Notes: generated from the sequence alone by a model not told the origin. DNA of 64,000 bases from Lolium rigidum (GCF_022539505.1 NC_061513.1:177474017-177538016), one strand, 5' to 3'; positions 11,070-22,803 are shown, counted from the first letter of the stretch. Made by a program: numbers and translations.

Positions 11070-11577
11070 AGAAACTTGCTAGAGTACTAATCATGCATCA
11101 AAACTAGTTTCTACCACTTAGAACAAGCATGCAAGCTCACTAAACATGTTACCTACAGCAGCAAAATATGCAAGATATACTCCACCAAACAAAATTATAC
11201 TTGGAGGGTTGGAGGAGTCACATACCGAAGAGCAAATGTGCCAAATTTCAGACAGAAATCTGGGCTGAGCAAAGAGATCGAGAAATCTGGAGTTCTTGAG
11301 CAAAAACACGAGAGAGAGGAAGCTGGTGTCGATTTTTTCGGGAGAGAGGAGAGTGTGGGAGGAAGAGATGCTGAAGTGGGGTAAAGGGGGGCCCACACAC
11401 CAGGGTGGCGCGCCCCCCTTGTTGGCCGCGCCAGCCAGTGGGGTGCCACCCTGGGGGGTGTCCCACTGGTCATCCCCAGGTGCTCCCAGGTGCCTCGTCG
11501 AAAAATAGGACCAACGGTATAATTTTTGTGAAATTTTGAAAACTTTGAAAAATGCACATTTCTGGGTATTAAGTTTA
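11070..11577 (-). other. Element B: non-coding segment upstream of the ORF1-like gene
   Basis: Contains a GC-rich block (11380-11500) with GGCGCGCCCC- and GGCCGCGCC-type words that are typical of the LTRs of these Athila-type elements, then AT-rich sequence. Probably the 5' untranslated region or spacer of the ORF1-like gene. No gene seen. Confidence 0.4.
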
Positions 11578-13130
11578 CTAGCCAAGTGCTCGTGCGTTGC
11601 TACGAGGTAACAATAAAACAAGTAAGCATATATTGAATAATAATATTAGTTGCAAATTTTTTTTGATCTTTCGCCCATCCATTCAGCCCGCCCGCCCAGA
11701 TGCGGCGGCGCCCTTTCGCATTATCATCTAGTACCACATTTTCTTTCCTCCCGTCCCTTCATGCATGAATGAATAAACTCGGCAGAAAATCCTTAATTTC
11801 TTATGTTGAATTCACATAAGATGAAATAGCCTACATCGCCCCTTACACATTTTAATAGCCAACTTATTGAAGCCCCCGAAAAAAACTTCGTAAAATCTAG
11901 ATGTAACCGGAATTGCATATGATTAGAAAAACCTCCTATTTAATTTTTTCTGTTGACAGTCGAATTAGCATATCCAATGAGTAATGGTGAACATGGTCTT
12001 GTTATCCTACAAAAGATGCTGAGAAAATGGAACAGGAAGGGACATAATGCATTTAGAGATCGATTACTGAGCTGTAAAATTGTTGTTGTACACCCAATTG
12101 CATGTAAAGCCGGAACACTCATGTCTAGAACCATGCATCACATTTGCTAACTATCTTATCACCTGAGATTTCATTAACTCCGCCTTCGTTTAAGAAGCTC
12201 CGGCGTGGCTGTATTCTTTGCAAACCAAACCAGGCCACCACAGTCATCTTGGATCTCGTCTTGGTCCGCCTCCCAGATGACGAGGTTGAAGAATGCCAAG
12301 CCACCGCTGCGCCGCTCCCTGTCTACCACGACGATGCTCCTGCTCTGGTCCAGTTCTGCCGACAACTCAAACACCACTCCATCGTTGCATCCATCTGTCA
12401 CAACGTTACTCCGCCATACCTGGCGCCGCCTAGGCTTGCCGAGAAACAGGTATAGCTTGTGGACTCGTCTCTCCAGTCTCCGGTGAGGTTATTCGCTGTG
12501 AACGGCGTATCCGTACTCCTCATCAGATGGAACAAAGCGATCAGACAATAGGCGTGGATGGAATTGTACCGCAGCACCAGGGTCGGATCTGAGGGGGCGG
12601 TTGCACATGTCGAAGTAGGAGGCGGCGATGTCCCTGTTCTGGAAGTGACGTCCACAATTCAGTTGAGATTGCAATCATGACACAGAGTGGGCGGACGGAC
12701 GAAACGATCGGCGTCGTCGTCGACTACTTTGGTGATGGCGGTGGCGACGAGACGTCCGGTAGCGCAACTGGTATGTCAACGTCACCTATGGCGGAAGCAG
12801 CTTGCGCAGGTGTAGCACACCGTCGTCAATGGCGTCCAGGCCGGGGCAGTAGACCAGTAGTAGGGCCTCGTCGAGATCATTGGCTTCGGCGAGTAGTAGA
12901 TCGTGATCCTTCTATCAATACTGCCACCTCGCAGCGCGATCTTCTCTAGTCAATCAACTCGTATACTTATAGCATAGCACAAGGACTTTTTTTTTGAGAT
13001 GATAGCACAAGGACTTAATTACGTGGAATTACAAACCCACACCTATTCTGTTCACGTTAGACGTGACAACTCTAAACTTCGGTCGAGTTCTACTTCTGTA
13101 CGACAAACATAGGGACAATACTCGCTTAGG
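11578..13130. other. Non-retroviral segment in place of pol in element B
   Basis: Begins with AGCCAAGTGCTCGTGCGTTG, resembling the start of a widespread grass repeat whose ends read GCCCGTGCGTTGC. From about 12150 to 12960 the DNA is GC-richer and looks gene-derived. On the - strand a frame at 12401-12174 and neighbouring shifted frames give Leu/Arg/Asp-rich peptides without recognisable domains. I cannot identify a product. Frames are short and shifted, so at best this is a gene fragment. Confidence 0.35.
12974..13016 (-). mobile_element. 13-bp LINE-tail insertion with 15-bp target duplication
   Basis: ATAGCACAAGGACTT occurs at 12974-12988 and again at 13002-13016, flanking only TTTTTTTGAGATG. 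On the - strand this is CATCTC followed by A's, the same 3' end as the LINE at 51188-51594 (CATCTC then poly-A). It reads as an extremely 5'-truncated target-primed insertion. Confidence 0.75.
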
Positions 13131-13462
13131 AAGTTGAAGAATACGGGAGAACCAACCTGAGGTTGGGTGGTTAGGAGGGTGGTTGTATCCCCAGCCCACC
13201 AGAGTTCAAATCCCAGGTTTGACATCTGTGTGTCTCATAAAGGTGGAATATTCATTCAGTGGGAGGCGACGTTCCCGTCGACAGCGAGGCGTCTGTGGTG
13301 ATTTCGTCAATTTCAAGATCCAATCTGCCGGCTCAGTCTTCCGGAGGTGCTCATAGGGGTAGGGGTGTGCGTGTGTGCGTTTATAGGGGTGAGTGTATGC
13401 GCGTGTATGTGAGCGTCTGCGTTGTACTGTGTTTCTCAAAAAAAAAGTTGAAGAATACGGGA
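13131..13462 (+). mobile_element. Full-length tRNA-derived SINE (Au-like) with 18-bp target duplication
   Basis: Body 13149-13444, flanked by perfect copies of AAGTTGAAGAATACGGGA at 13131-13148 and 13445-13462. A tRNA-type head has an A-box-like GGTTGGGTGG and a B-box GTTCAAATCC at 13204-13213. A GT-rich tail region (GTGTGCGTGTGTGCG) and a poly-A run complete it. The head and tail match my memory of the Au SINE family of wheat relatives. A 3' fragment of the same family lies at 21273-21426 in reverse. Transcription would be by RNA polymerase III; mobility depends on a partner LINE. Confidence 0.88.
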
Positions 13463-13703
13463 ACCATCGAACAACCGAAACTCCGACTTTTTTTTGGGGG
13501 CTGGGCAGGAAATTTTTTGAAATCTCCGATTAACTAAAGAACTTTGCAAAACAAAAGTGCTACATCAAGTAGAACAAGTGGAGGAAGAAAGAAATGTTGT
13601 TTACTTCCTCTATGCATATAAAAAGTATTTGTTAACAAGGTTGATCAAGTCTTGCCACCAAATAAATTTTACATAGCATATGAAGAAATAAACCTCAAAT
13701 CAA
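13463..13703 (-). other. Element B: non-coding segment after gag-protease
   Basis: The first part, to about 13550, completes the non-retroviral insert (it follows the SINE target duplication). From about 13560 the sequence reads in reverse as the stretch that follows gag-protease in related Athila-type elements. No coding potential. Confidence 0.4.
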
Positions 13704-15032
13704 TCATGTTACCTTGAATTGTATTGATATGGATCCAATCACAAGAGTTTGATATTCTTCTTTAGGATCATATATTGGACAATCGATAGTTCCGACTTTG
13801 ATAGTTCTCACATTAGAAATAGTATTAACTCCACATGCTTTTTCAATCCTCTTGGGGAAATAGACGGTGTGCTCCCTATCATCAACATTGAAAGTAACCT
13901 TTCCTTTATTGCAATCAATAACAGCCCCTGCGGTGTTAAGAAAAGGTCTCCCAAGAATAATAGACATATTATCATCTTCAGGCATTTCCAACACAACAAA
14001 ATCAGTTAATATCAAGCAGTTATTAGTAACTTGAACAGGAACATCCTCACATATACCAACAGGAATAGCAGTAGATTTATCAGCCATTTGCAAAGATATA
14101 TCAGTAGGTATCAACTTATCTAAGTAAAGTCTTTTATAAAGAGAAAAAGGCATAACACTAACACCGGCTCCCAAGTCACATAGAGCAGTTTTAACATAAT
14201 TATTCTTAATAGAACAAGGAATAGTAGGTATACCTGGGTCGCCCAACTTCTTTGGAACTTTGCCATTAAAAGAGTAATTAGCAAGCATAGTGGAAATTTC
14301 CTCATTGGGGATTTTCCTTTTGTTAGTAACAATATCTTTCATATACTTTGAATAAGGAGGAAATTTAATAGCATCAGTCAAAGGGATTTGCAAGAATAAA
14401 GGTTTCATCCAATCACAAAATTTATTATAGTGTTCTTCTTCCTTTGATTTTAGTTTCTTAGCAGGAAAAGGCATTTGCTTTTGCACCCAAGGTTCCCTTT
14501 CATTACCATGTTTCTTAGCAATAAAATCTTCTTTACTATACTTTTTATTTTTATCTTGCTTTTCAGGTTCATCTTCAACTTCTTCTTTATCAGAAACATC
14601 ATTCTTATCATTACCATTATTATTATCATGTTCATTACCACTTTCAGTTTCAGCATCAGAAATAGAAATACTATTAGGATCATTAACAGGTTCAGAGGAT
14701 TCTACAACATTTTTATGTTTCTTCTTCTTTTTGTTAGAAGGAGCACTAGGTTCAATGCGTTGAGAATCTTGTTCAATTCTTTTGGGATGCCCTTCGGGAT
14801 ATAGAGGATCCTGGGTAGAGACACCACCTCTAGTTGTTACTTCATAAGCATGTTTCTCTTTAGAATTATTTTTTAATAAGTCATTTTGCACTTTAGTGAG
14901 TTGATCAATTTGAGTTTGAACCATTTGAAAATGTTTAACAAGCATCTTAACATCATTGGAGGTTATCTCCACAATATCATGCAAATTGCTAATAGCTTGA
15001 GAATTTTCAATTAGATGATTCTCTACTCTCAT
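13704..15032 (-). pseudogene. Element B: gag C-terminus and aspartic protease
   Basis: Continuation, in the same frame, of the gag gene to its right after a single in-frame stop near 15126. The first 100 residues look coiled (HFQMVQTQIDQLTKVQNDLL). An acidic/Lys-rich linker follows, then a pepsin-like retroviral protease with the active-site stretch LCDLGAGVSVMP and the later IILGRPFL motif. DLGA in place of D(S/T)G is usual in plant Athila-type proteases. The frame ends at 13704 with no RT behind it. Confidence 0.85.
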
Positions 15033-15125
15033 ATTAAAATTGTCTTGCTTAACAATATAATTATCAAACTCATCTAAGCATTGCGCAGGAGGTTTTGAAT
15101 ACGGAATATCTTCCCTAGTAAAGCG

Positions 15126-16360
15126 CTAAAGGGAGTTTACCTCAATCATGGATGAAGGGGGAATTATCTCACATATATCTTCTATGGGAGGTAGATTCTT
15201 CACATCTTCGGATTTAATACCTTTCTCCTTGAGAGACTTCTTGGCTTCCCTCATATATTCATCATTCAATTTAATTAAACCCCTCTTCTTCAATATTGGC
15301 GTTGGAGTTGGTTCAGGCGTAGTCCAATCATCATGATTCCGGCCTATTTTAGCCAATAATTCTTCAACTTCGTCTGCAGTTCTTTTCCTGAAAACACAAC
15401 CAACACAACTATCCAGGTATGCCCTAGACTCAATGGTTAGTCCACTATAAAATATATCAAGTAGATCATTCTTTTCTAAATCATGTCCAAGTCGAGCTCT
15501 GATAAGAGAACAAAATCTTGCCCAAGCCTCGGGCAATTTCTCTTCATCTCCCTGGTCAAATCTATAAATTTTTTGTAAAGCAACATGTTGAGCACTAGGA
15601 GGAAAGTATTTTCGAAAGAAAACATCACGCAAATCAGTTGGACTTTTAATAGAACCAGGAGGCAAATTATTATACCAAGTTTTAGCATCATCCTTTAATG
15701 AGAAAGGAAAAAATTTAGCGACAAAATAAGTACGCATCTTGATATCATCAGAAAACAAGCTATCATAGAAGAAAGTTCAATCATGTGTTCTACAACACTT
15801 TCTTTTTCAGTACCACAAAAGGGTGCTTTCTCTACAATAGCTATATGAGATAAATCAAGAGAAAAATCATAATCTTTATCCTTAATGCATATAGGAGATG
15901 TGGCAAATTTAGGATCAGGAGATAACTTATGTCTAACAGTATATTGTGTGAGAAACTTTTTAATTTTACTTGCATCAGCAGTAGAATTGCATCTATTAAT
16001 TAAATCATCATTAAGCTCCACATAATCTTCATCAGGATCATCACTAGAGTAATCAAGTTCAGGTGAATTAACAGGTGTAGTAGCATCAGGAGTTTCAGTA
16101 TTTTCAATTTGTCTAGACCTAGCAATTGTAGCATCTAGAAAGGATCCCAATGAACCACTATCATCAAGCACAGCAGAAGCATCATCAATATTATAAGAAT
16201 TTTCAGATCTAGCAGAAGTACCAGCAAGTGAAGCATGTGGTGGTGAAACAAGTTTATCAATCACAGATGGTGAATCAAGAGCAGCAGAGGTACTCAGAGT
16301 TGTACCTTTTCTTGTAGTGGATGGTAATATGGCGACTTTAGGATCGCGAGTTTTACCCAT
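15126..16360 (-). pseudogene. Element B: gag N-terminal and core region, frameshifted
   Basis: Structural capsid protein of the element. It starts at Met 16360 (MGKTRDPKVA), just inside the 5' LTR and primer site. The N-terminal part is acidic and low in complexity. The gag core (FFPFSLKDDAKTWYNNLP...FFRKYFPP...LPEAWARF) lies in a second frame beginning near 15758, so there is a 1-nt indel at about 15750. A stop at 15126-15128 separates it from the protease part in the same frame. Confidence 0.83.
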
Positions 16361-16418
16361 GATGGAGAATTTGCAGCGAACAATATCAATCCAAGTGAAC
16401 TTCCAAATAAAGCTATGC

Positions 16419-16436
16419 TCCCGGCAACGGCGCCGA
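16419..16436 (-). other. Element B: primer-binding site
   Basis: On the - strand CGGCGCCGTTGCCGGGA, about 12 bases inside the 5' LTR, matching the tRNA-Asp type TGGCGCCGTTGCCGGGGA except at the first base. The same type appears in D and E. Confidence 0.75.
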
Positions 16437-16448
16437 AAACGATCTTGA

Positions 16449-17842
16449 TGACCCACAAGTATAGGGGATCGCAGCAGTCTTCGCGGGTAGTAAAACCCAA
16501 TTTATTGATTCGACACAAGGGGAGACAAAGAATACTTGAAAGCCTTAACAGCGGAGTTGTCAATTCAGCTGCACCTGGAAACAGACTTGCTCCCAAGAGT
16601 TTATGAGTAGTAACAGTTTTATAGCAGTAGCAGTAGTGAAATAACAGCAATAGAGTAACATAGACAGCAGTAGTGATTATAGTAAACAGCAGGATTAAAA
16701 TACTGTAGGCACGGGGACGGATAACGGGTGTTGCATGGATGAGAGAAACTCATGTAACAATCAAGCAGGGCATTTGCAGATAATAATAAAACGGTGTCTA
16801 AGTACAAAGCAATCAATAGGCATGTGTTCCAATTATAGTCGTACGTGCTCGCAATGAGAAACTTGCACAACATCTTTTGTCCTACCGGCCGGTGGCAGCC
16901 GGGCCTCAAGGGAATCTACCGGATATTAAGGTACTCCTTTTAATAGAGTACCGGAGCAAAGCATTAACACTCCGTGAACACATGTGATCCTCACATCACT
17001 ACCATCCCCTCCGGTTGTCCCGATTTCGTCACTTCGGGGCCATTGGTTCCGGACGGCGACATGTGTATACAACTTGCAGGTAAGACCATAAACAATGAAT
17101 ATCATGATGAAATAATAACATGTTCAGATCTGAGATCATGGCACTCGGGCCCTAGTGACAAGCATTAAGCATAACAAGTTGCAACAATATCATCAAAGTA
17201 CCAATTACGGACACTAGGCACTATGCCCTAACAATCTTACACTATTACATGACCAATCTCATCCAATCCCTACCATCCCCTTCAGCCTACAGCGGGGGAA
17301 TTACTCACACATGGATGGGGGAAACATGGCTGGTCGATGGAGAGGCGTCGGTAGTGATGATGGCGATGATCTCCTCCAATTCCCCGTCCCGGCGGAGTGC
17401 CAGAACGGAGACTTCTGGCTCCCGAGACGGAGTTTCGCGATGTGGCGGCGTTCTGGAGGGTTTCTGGCGACTTCGACTTATCCCCGTGCATTTTTAGGTC
17501 GAGGGCGATAAGTAGTCCGAAGGAGGGCGTCGGAGGCCGGCCGAGGGAGCCACACGCTAGGGCCGCGCGCCCCCCTCCTGGGCCGCGCCGCCCTAGGGTG
17601 TGGGGCCCTCGGGCCTCCACTGGACTCGTCCTTCTAGCTCCGTAAGTATTCTGGGAAAATAGGGCCTTCTGTATAAATTCAGATGTTTTTCCTGAAAGTT
17701 GGATTTCTGCACAAAAACGAGACGCCAGAACAATTCTGCTGAAAACAGCGTTAGTCCGTGTTAGTTGCATCCAAAATACACAAATTAGAGGCAAACCAAC
17801 AGCAAAAGTGTTCGGGAAAGTAGATACGTTTTGGACGTATCA
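16449..17842 (-). repeat. Element B: 5' LTR
   Basis: On the - strand starts TGATACGTCC and ends TTGTGGGTCA, 1,394 bp. It shares the TGATACGTC start with the LTRs of C, D and 59979, and the GGGTCA end with C. Contains the GC-rich GGCCGCGCGCCC block (17555-17610). The 5 bp to its right are GGGGG (17843-17847); the partner target copy is not in the window. Confidence 0.85.
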
Positions 17843-19977
17843 GGGGGTTAGGGTGCCCACTACCATTCGTTGACAACAACAAACACCTCTCAAAACTTTA
17901 CTTTTATGCTATCTTTATGTTTTCAAAACCAAAGCTCTAGCACAAATATAGCAATCAATGCTTCCCTCTGCGAAGGGCCATTCTTTTACTTTATGTTGAG
18001 TCGGTTTACCTACTTCCTTCCATCTTAGAAGCAAACACTTGTGTCAACTGTGCATTGATTCTTACATACTTGCTTATTTGCACTTATTATATTACTTTAT
18101 GTTGACAATTATCCATGAGATATGCATGTTGAAAGTTGAAAGCAAGCTGCTGAAACTTAAATCTTCCTTTGTGTTGCTTCGATGCCTTTACTTTGAATCT
18201 ATTGCTTTATGAGTTAACTCTTGTGCAAGACTTTTGATGCTTTTCTTGAAAGTACTCTTCATGAAAAGTTTTGCTATATGTTATCTATTTTTTAGCAACT
18301 ATAGATTATTGCCTTGAGTCACTTCATTCATCTCATGTGCTTTGTAATAGTATGATCAAGGTTATGTAAGCAGCATGTCACTACAGAAATTATTCTTTTT
18401 ATCGTTTACCTACTCAAGGACGAGTAGGAACTAAGCTTGGGGATGCTGGTACGTCTCCAACGTATCCATAATTTCTGATGTTCCATGCTTGTTTTATGAC
18501 AATACTTACATGTTTTGCTTGCACTTTATAATGTTTTTATGCGTTTTCCGGAACTAACCTATTAACAAGATGCCACGAGTGCCAGTTCCTGTTTTCTCGC
18601 TGTTTTTGGTTCCGAAAAGGCTATTCGGGCAATATTCTCGGAATTGGACGAAATCAACGCCAAACATCCTATTTTTCCCGGAAGCATCCAGAACACCGAA
18701 GGAGAGTCGGAGGAGAGCCAGGGGGCCAACACACAGGTGGGCCGCGCGGCCTACACCCTGGCCGCGCCGGCCTGGTGTGGGGCCACCATGTCGCCCCTCC
18801 TGCGCCGCCTCTTCGCCTATTTAAGCCCTTTCGACCTAAAAACGCAGTACCTTTTGACGAAACTCCAGAAAGACTCCAGGGGCGCCGCCGCCATCGCGAA
18901 ACTCCAATTCGGGGGACAGAAGTCTCTGTTCCGGCACCCTGTCGGGACGGGGAAGTGCCCCCGGAAGCCATCTCCATCGACGCCATCGCCTCCATCATGC
19001 TCCGTGAGTAGTTCCCCCATGGACTATGGGTTCTAGCTGTAGCTAGTTGGTATCATCTCGCCCATGTACTTCAATACAATGATCTCATGAACTGCCTTAC
19101 ATGATTGAGATTCATCTGATGTAATCGGTGTTGTGTTTGTTGGGATCCGATGGATTGTTACATTATGATTGTCTATCTACAAAGTTTATGAAGTTATTGT
19201 TGCTGCAATCTTGTTATGCTTAATGCTTGTCACTAGGGCCCGAGTGGCATGATCTTAGATTTAAGCTCTATACTTATTGCTTAGATTGAATCTACAAGTT
19301 GTATGCACATGTCTATGTCCGGAACCAAAGGCCCCAAAGTGACGAAATTGGGACAACTGGAGGGGAAGGCTTAGATATGAGGATCACATGTTTTCACAGA
19401 GTGTTAATGCTTTGCTCCGGTGCTCTATTAAAAGGAGTGCCTTAATTTCCAGTAGATTCCCTAGAGGCCCGGCTGCCACCGGCTAGTAGGACAAAAGATG
19501 TTGTGCAAGTTTCTCATTGCGAGCACGTACGACTATATATGGAAAACATGCCTACATGATTAATGATCTTGATATTCTGTCTTAATGCTATTTCAATCCT
19601 ATCAATTGCCCAACTGTAATTTGTTCACCCAACACTTGTTATTGGAGAGTTACCACTAGTGTAGATAGCTGGGAACCCCGGTCCATCTTTCATCATCATA
19701 TACTTGTTCTACATGTCATTGGAAGTAGTATCAACTATTTTCTGGTGCCATTGCTCTCATATTACTGCTATCGCTGTTGTGTTACTTGTTACTACTGCTC
19801 TCATATTACTCGCTACTTTCACATCACCCCCGTTGCTAGTGCTTTTCCAGGTGCAGCTGAATTGACAACTCAGTTGTTAAGGCTTATAAGTATTCTTTAC
19901 CTCCCCTTGTGTCGAATCAATAAATTTGGGTTTTACTTCCCTCGAAGACTGCTGCGATCCCCTATATTTGTGGGTCA
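17843..19977 (+). mobile_element. Element C: 3' end of an Athila-type element with its 3' LTR
   Basis: 17848-18446 is 3' non-coding sequence ending in the polypurine-like AAGCTTGGGGATGC. The LTR spans 18447-19977 (1,531 bp), starting TGGTACGTCTCC (a variant of TGATACG) and ending TTTGTGGGTCA. The body of the element should lie left of B, outside the window. No coding sequence remains here. The LTR has the GGGCCGCGCG block, the TTGTTGGGATCCGATGG stretch shared with 43800-43830, and a CCTATTTAAGCCC TATA-like segment near 18817. Confidence 0.8.
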
Positions 19978-20262
19978 CCACGCTGCAGAGAGTGGAGGAC
20001 CGAAACCTCTTTACAAAGGTCTGTACACGGTTGAAGGATACAGCGAGGAATACTTTTTCCCTACATGGTTGGCAGCATAATCTACGGATTGGGCCTCCAA
20101 TATCATCTTAGGTGTTCTACGTTTTCTCATGATTGATATGTAATTCGCCTTTGTTGTTTTAATTTTAAGATATCTGAAACTCGAACGGCTATGTGCATCC
20201 TGGTTATGCAGAGGCTGGGTGCAATTGCTTGATTAAGTAATAAAGTATACATTATCGGAAAA
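19978..20262 (+). mobile_element. 3' end of a LINE (non-LTR retrotransposon), cut by element C
   Basis: Untranslated LINE-type tail: GTGCATCCTGGTTATGCAGA, then a TAATAAAGTA-like stretch, then TTATCGGAAAAAA ending at about 20262. The TTATCG-plus-A tail is shared with the 39-bp insertion at 49442-49480. The upstream part is absent because C is inserted at 19977/19978. No frame is recognisable. Confidence 0.5.
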
Positions 20263-21271
20263 AAGATGACTGCTCAAATGTGCTACAAAACGATAACCAG
20301 AGTTCTTGAGATCATGTACTGTATTTAATTATATTTAATTACACACCTGCATCCTAGCTAGCTGATGACGCAGAGTGTGAAATTGCAGTGCTCAATGCTG
20401 ACGCCAATATCATCGAGGACACAGAGAGCAGAAGCTAGGAAGAAACATGCAGAGAACCCACCACTGCCGATGTGGCAAGGTCCTCGCGACTGTTGCCGCT
20501 AGGTTGTTGTCTGCCATTGCTACGGCGTTGCCAAGGCCCTCGGTAGGTCTTCAACATCGCCGCGGCTGCAAGGTCCCCAACGTTGCTATCGCCGGCGTGA
20601 TCGCTGGGTTAAACTTGTTGAGTACGATGCACTCATCCCACATCTTAAATGCTTGCTATCGCCGGCGTGATCGCTGGGTCGTACCATTTTTATATAAGTT
20701 TCTTAAGTTGGACTTGGAGTCTTATGTGAATCCTCGCTGGATGGAGGGGGATCTTGATATGTTTGTACACTTTTAGCTTTATAATATTAAGTATGTAATT
20801 GGATCTGCAACGTTTTCTTTGCACCACTCTGACAGATGTAATATTTATGAAGGTCACGACAATCCTCATTGGTACTTTTATGAGGGTTATATCAATGATT
20901 TGCGCACTACAACATGCAACATGCAGTGATGTGCCCGGTCACCACAAAGTGCGACTTTGTTTTGGTGAAGTAAGTACTCAACCTGTTTCAAATTATTTAT
21001 CCATGATTTAGTACAAAGTTATATATAAATCAAAGGGAGTGGTGTTTTGGTACATGGGAGCATATGTTGTGGTGACCCGGCATATCATTACATGTTGTAA
21101 TATGCTAGTCCTTTATTCAAGTACTTAATATTACAAACCATATATGTACATCATAGTTGGGCTCCTCCTGGTCCAGAGAGGATACCTTGGTAACGCTAGT
21201 TTGACTTTTCCTAAGTTACGAACAAGTGGTAGCGGTAAATTGAATACTATAACTACACGAGCAGCGTTATT
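20263..21271. other. Unassigned DNA
   Basis: No gene recognised. It holds a 27-bp direct repeat (20583-20609 and 20653-20679) and, at about 21039-21072, a short piece (GGGAGTGGTGTTTTGG, then GGGAGCATATG) identical in kind to one end of repeat X. A frame at 20447-20776 has no recognisable domain. Confidence 0.4.
20583..20679. repeat. 27-bp direct repeat, period 70
   Basis: TTGCTATCGCCGGCGTGATC and the following CGCTGGGT occur at 20583 and again at 20653 without mismatch, separated by 43 bp. No poly-A lies between, so it looks like a local duplication rather than a retroposon target duplication. Confidence 0.85.
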
Positions 21272-21272
21272 C

Positions 21273-21426
21273 TTTTTTTTTTTTTGAGAAACATAGTACA
21301 AACGCAGACGTTCACATACACGCGCACACACTCACCCCTATGAACGCACACACGCACACCCTACCCCTATGAGCACCTTCGGAAGACTGAGCCGGCGGAT
21401 CAGATCTTGAAATTGACGAAGTCACC
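21273..21426 (-). mobile_element. 5'-truncated SINE fragment (same family as 13149-13444)
   Basis: Reverse orientation: poly-T 21273-21285, then the GT-rich tail and the CGGAGGTGCTCATAGGGGTA-type segment of the SINE read backwards, ending at about 21426. The tRNA-like head is missing. No matching target duplication was found. Confidence 0.75.
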
Positions 21427-22803
21427 AAAGGGTTAACCAACTACTAGGTGTTGCTTATATGCCTCTGCTTCCTCGGTGGCCTCCTTGTTGCCGTACACGA
21501 TCATGTAGTCCACCCCCTCGACTCCTCCAGTCAAGTCGGGTTCTTCGTAGCAGACTTCCTCGACTTCCTCGGTGACTTCCGTTCCTTAAGGGGTTTCCTT
21601 CGGGTTGTACATGCAGTCTAAGCATGTGATTCAACGAAGGATGAGTACAAGTGTACTCAGCAAATTCATGATAGGAAAGAGTGTTTAATGCACTAACTAC
21701 ATGCATGGACCAGAAAGTCATAGTCAATGCATGTTTTGATAAATATTTCTTCAAAATGTTGCTTTTATTCTGAAAAGCTATATCCGTCAGCGTTCACATG
21801 GTGTCTAGAACTTCACATAGTTCCTTTCCTGCCGCGTTCACAGTTCCTTCCCGGAACAAGGAGTGACAAGCTAACGCATATATATGTCCTCCCCTTTACC
21901 ATAACGGTAGACCGTTTGGACATCCACATTCCCTACCCTATACTCTATAGATAGCACGATCGGAACCAACCCTTACAATCCTTCATAGACCTCTAATAAG
22001 TTTGTCCTCTCCTTTATCATATAGATAGTCCGAGCAGAACTAGTGTTCCCTCCTTTACTCTATAGATAGCACGATCCAAGCAATCCCTATCAATGGCCCA
22101 TTGATATGCGAAGGAAAAAGATACATCTGATTACTCCATTCCACTCCAGATCTTATGGTTAACACGAGTATTACGACGCAAGAATCATTGAACGACATTG
22201 TTGTTAAGTCCTATGTGGATATAATCCAGTTGCAATAAAACCTCCAACACACTCATTCCATGGTTCCATCGCCCACCACATAATCATATTCACATTTCAG
22301 AAAATAATTCTTTGCTTTGTAATGAAGGAGTGATATGAATAGTAATTTGCAAGTAATTTGATAAACACAATCAAGGTGACATGAGCAAGTGATGAACTTG
22401 CCCGGATATTGCAAGGTAGTGCAGTTGGATTGTTTGTACTGACCTTGACCCTCGGTTTATGAAAATTAGCATCATTTCCCATAAGGGCAATGATTAAAGA
22501 TCCAAATGGTACATGCTTTAGTGATTTAGTTGTTAAAAGCTACACATACTATATTTTGAGTTCAAATTTGAATTGGAATGTCAACTCAAAATTACTCCCC
22601 CTCTCAAAAATCTTAGTTACAGAGAGGTCATGTTAAAATCTATCGCATCCTCGCCATAACTAAACCCTAATTGCAGCGGGAGAGAGACTTCGACCCCCCT
22701 AAGTTTTATGCAATTAAGCGCGAAAAAATTCTCCATTTGACGATGCAATGCACATTCCTTCCAAATTCTACCCCGGGATTGTCTGGAAATCTGGGATGTT
22801 ACA
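21427..22803 (-). repeat. Probable degenerate gypsy LTR (TGTAACATCCC type)
   Basis: Read on the - strand from 22803 it starts TGTAACATCCCAG, a start seen in several grass gypsy LTRs. It later includes GAATTTGCTGAGTACACTTG (reverse of 21648-21667), also LTR-like. Two copies of ACTCTATAGATAGCACGATC lie at 21942 and 22057. The left boundary is not defined. Bases right of 22803 (TATGC...) continue repeat X, as if this LTR had inserted into X. Confidence 0.38.

Larger units (their letters stand above)
7705..17842 (-). mobile_element. Element B: Athila-type gypsy retrotransposon lacking RT and integrase
   Basis: Reverse-strand element. From right to left: 5' LTR (16449-17842), tRNA-Asp-like primer site, gag, protease, about 2 kb of foreign DNA, an ATHILA-ORF1-like gene, and a long 3' non-coding region that runs up to element A, which is inserted in it at 7704/7705. 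The 3' LTR must lie left of the window. No RT, RNase H or integrase sequence is visible, so the element could not have moved on its own. Its own insertion point is in the 3' region of element C (17843 onward). Confidence 0.8.

Noticed and set aside
13149..13240. tRNA gene
   Set aside because: A- and B-box-like sequences are present, but no cloverleaf is evident and the unit continues into a SINE tail with target duplications.
20447..20776. Protein-coding gene in unassigned DNA
   Set aside because: 110 codons without domain, with an internal 27-bp duplication and no gene-like context.
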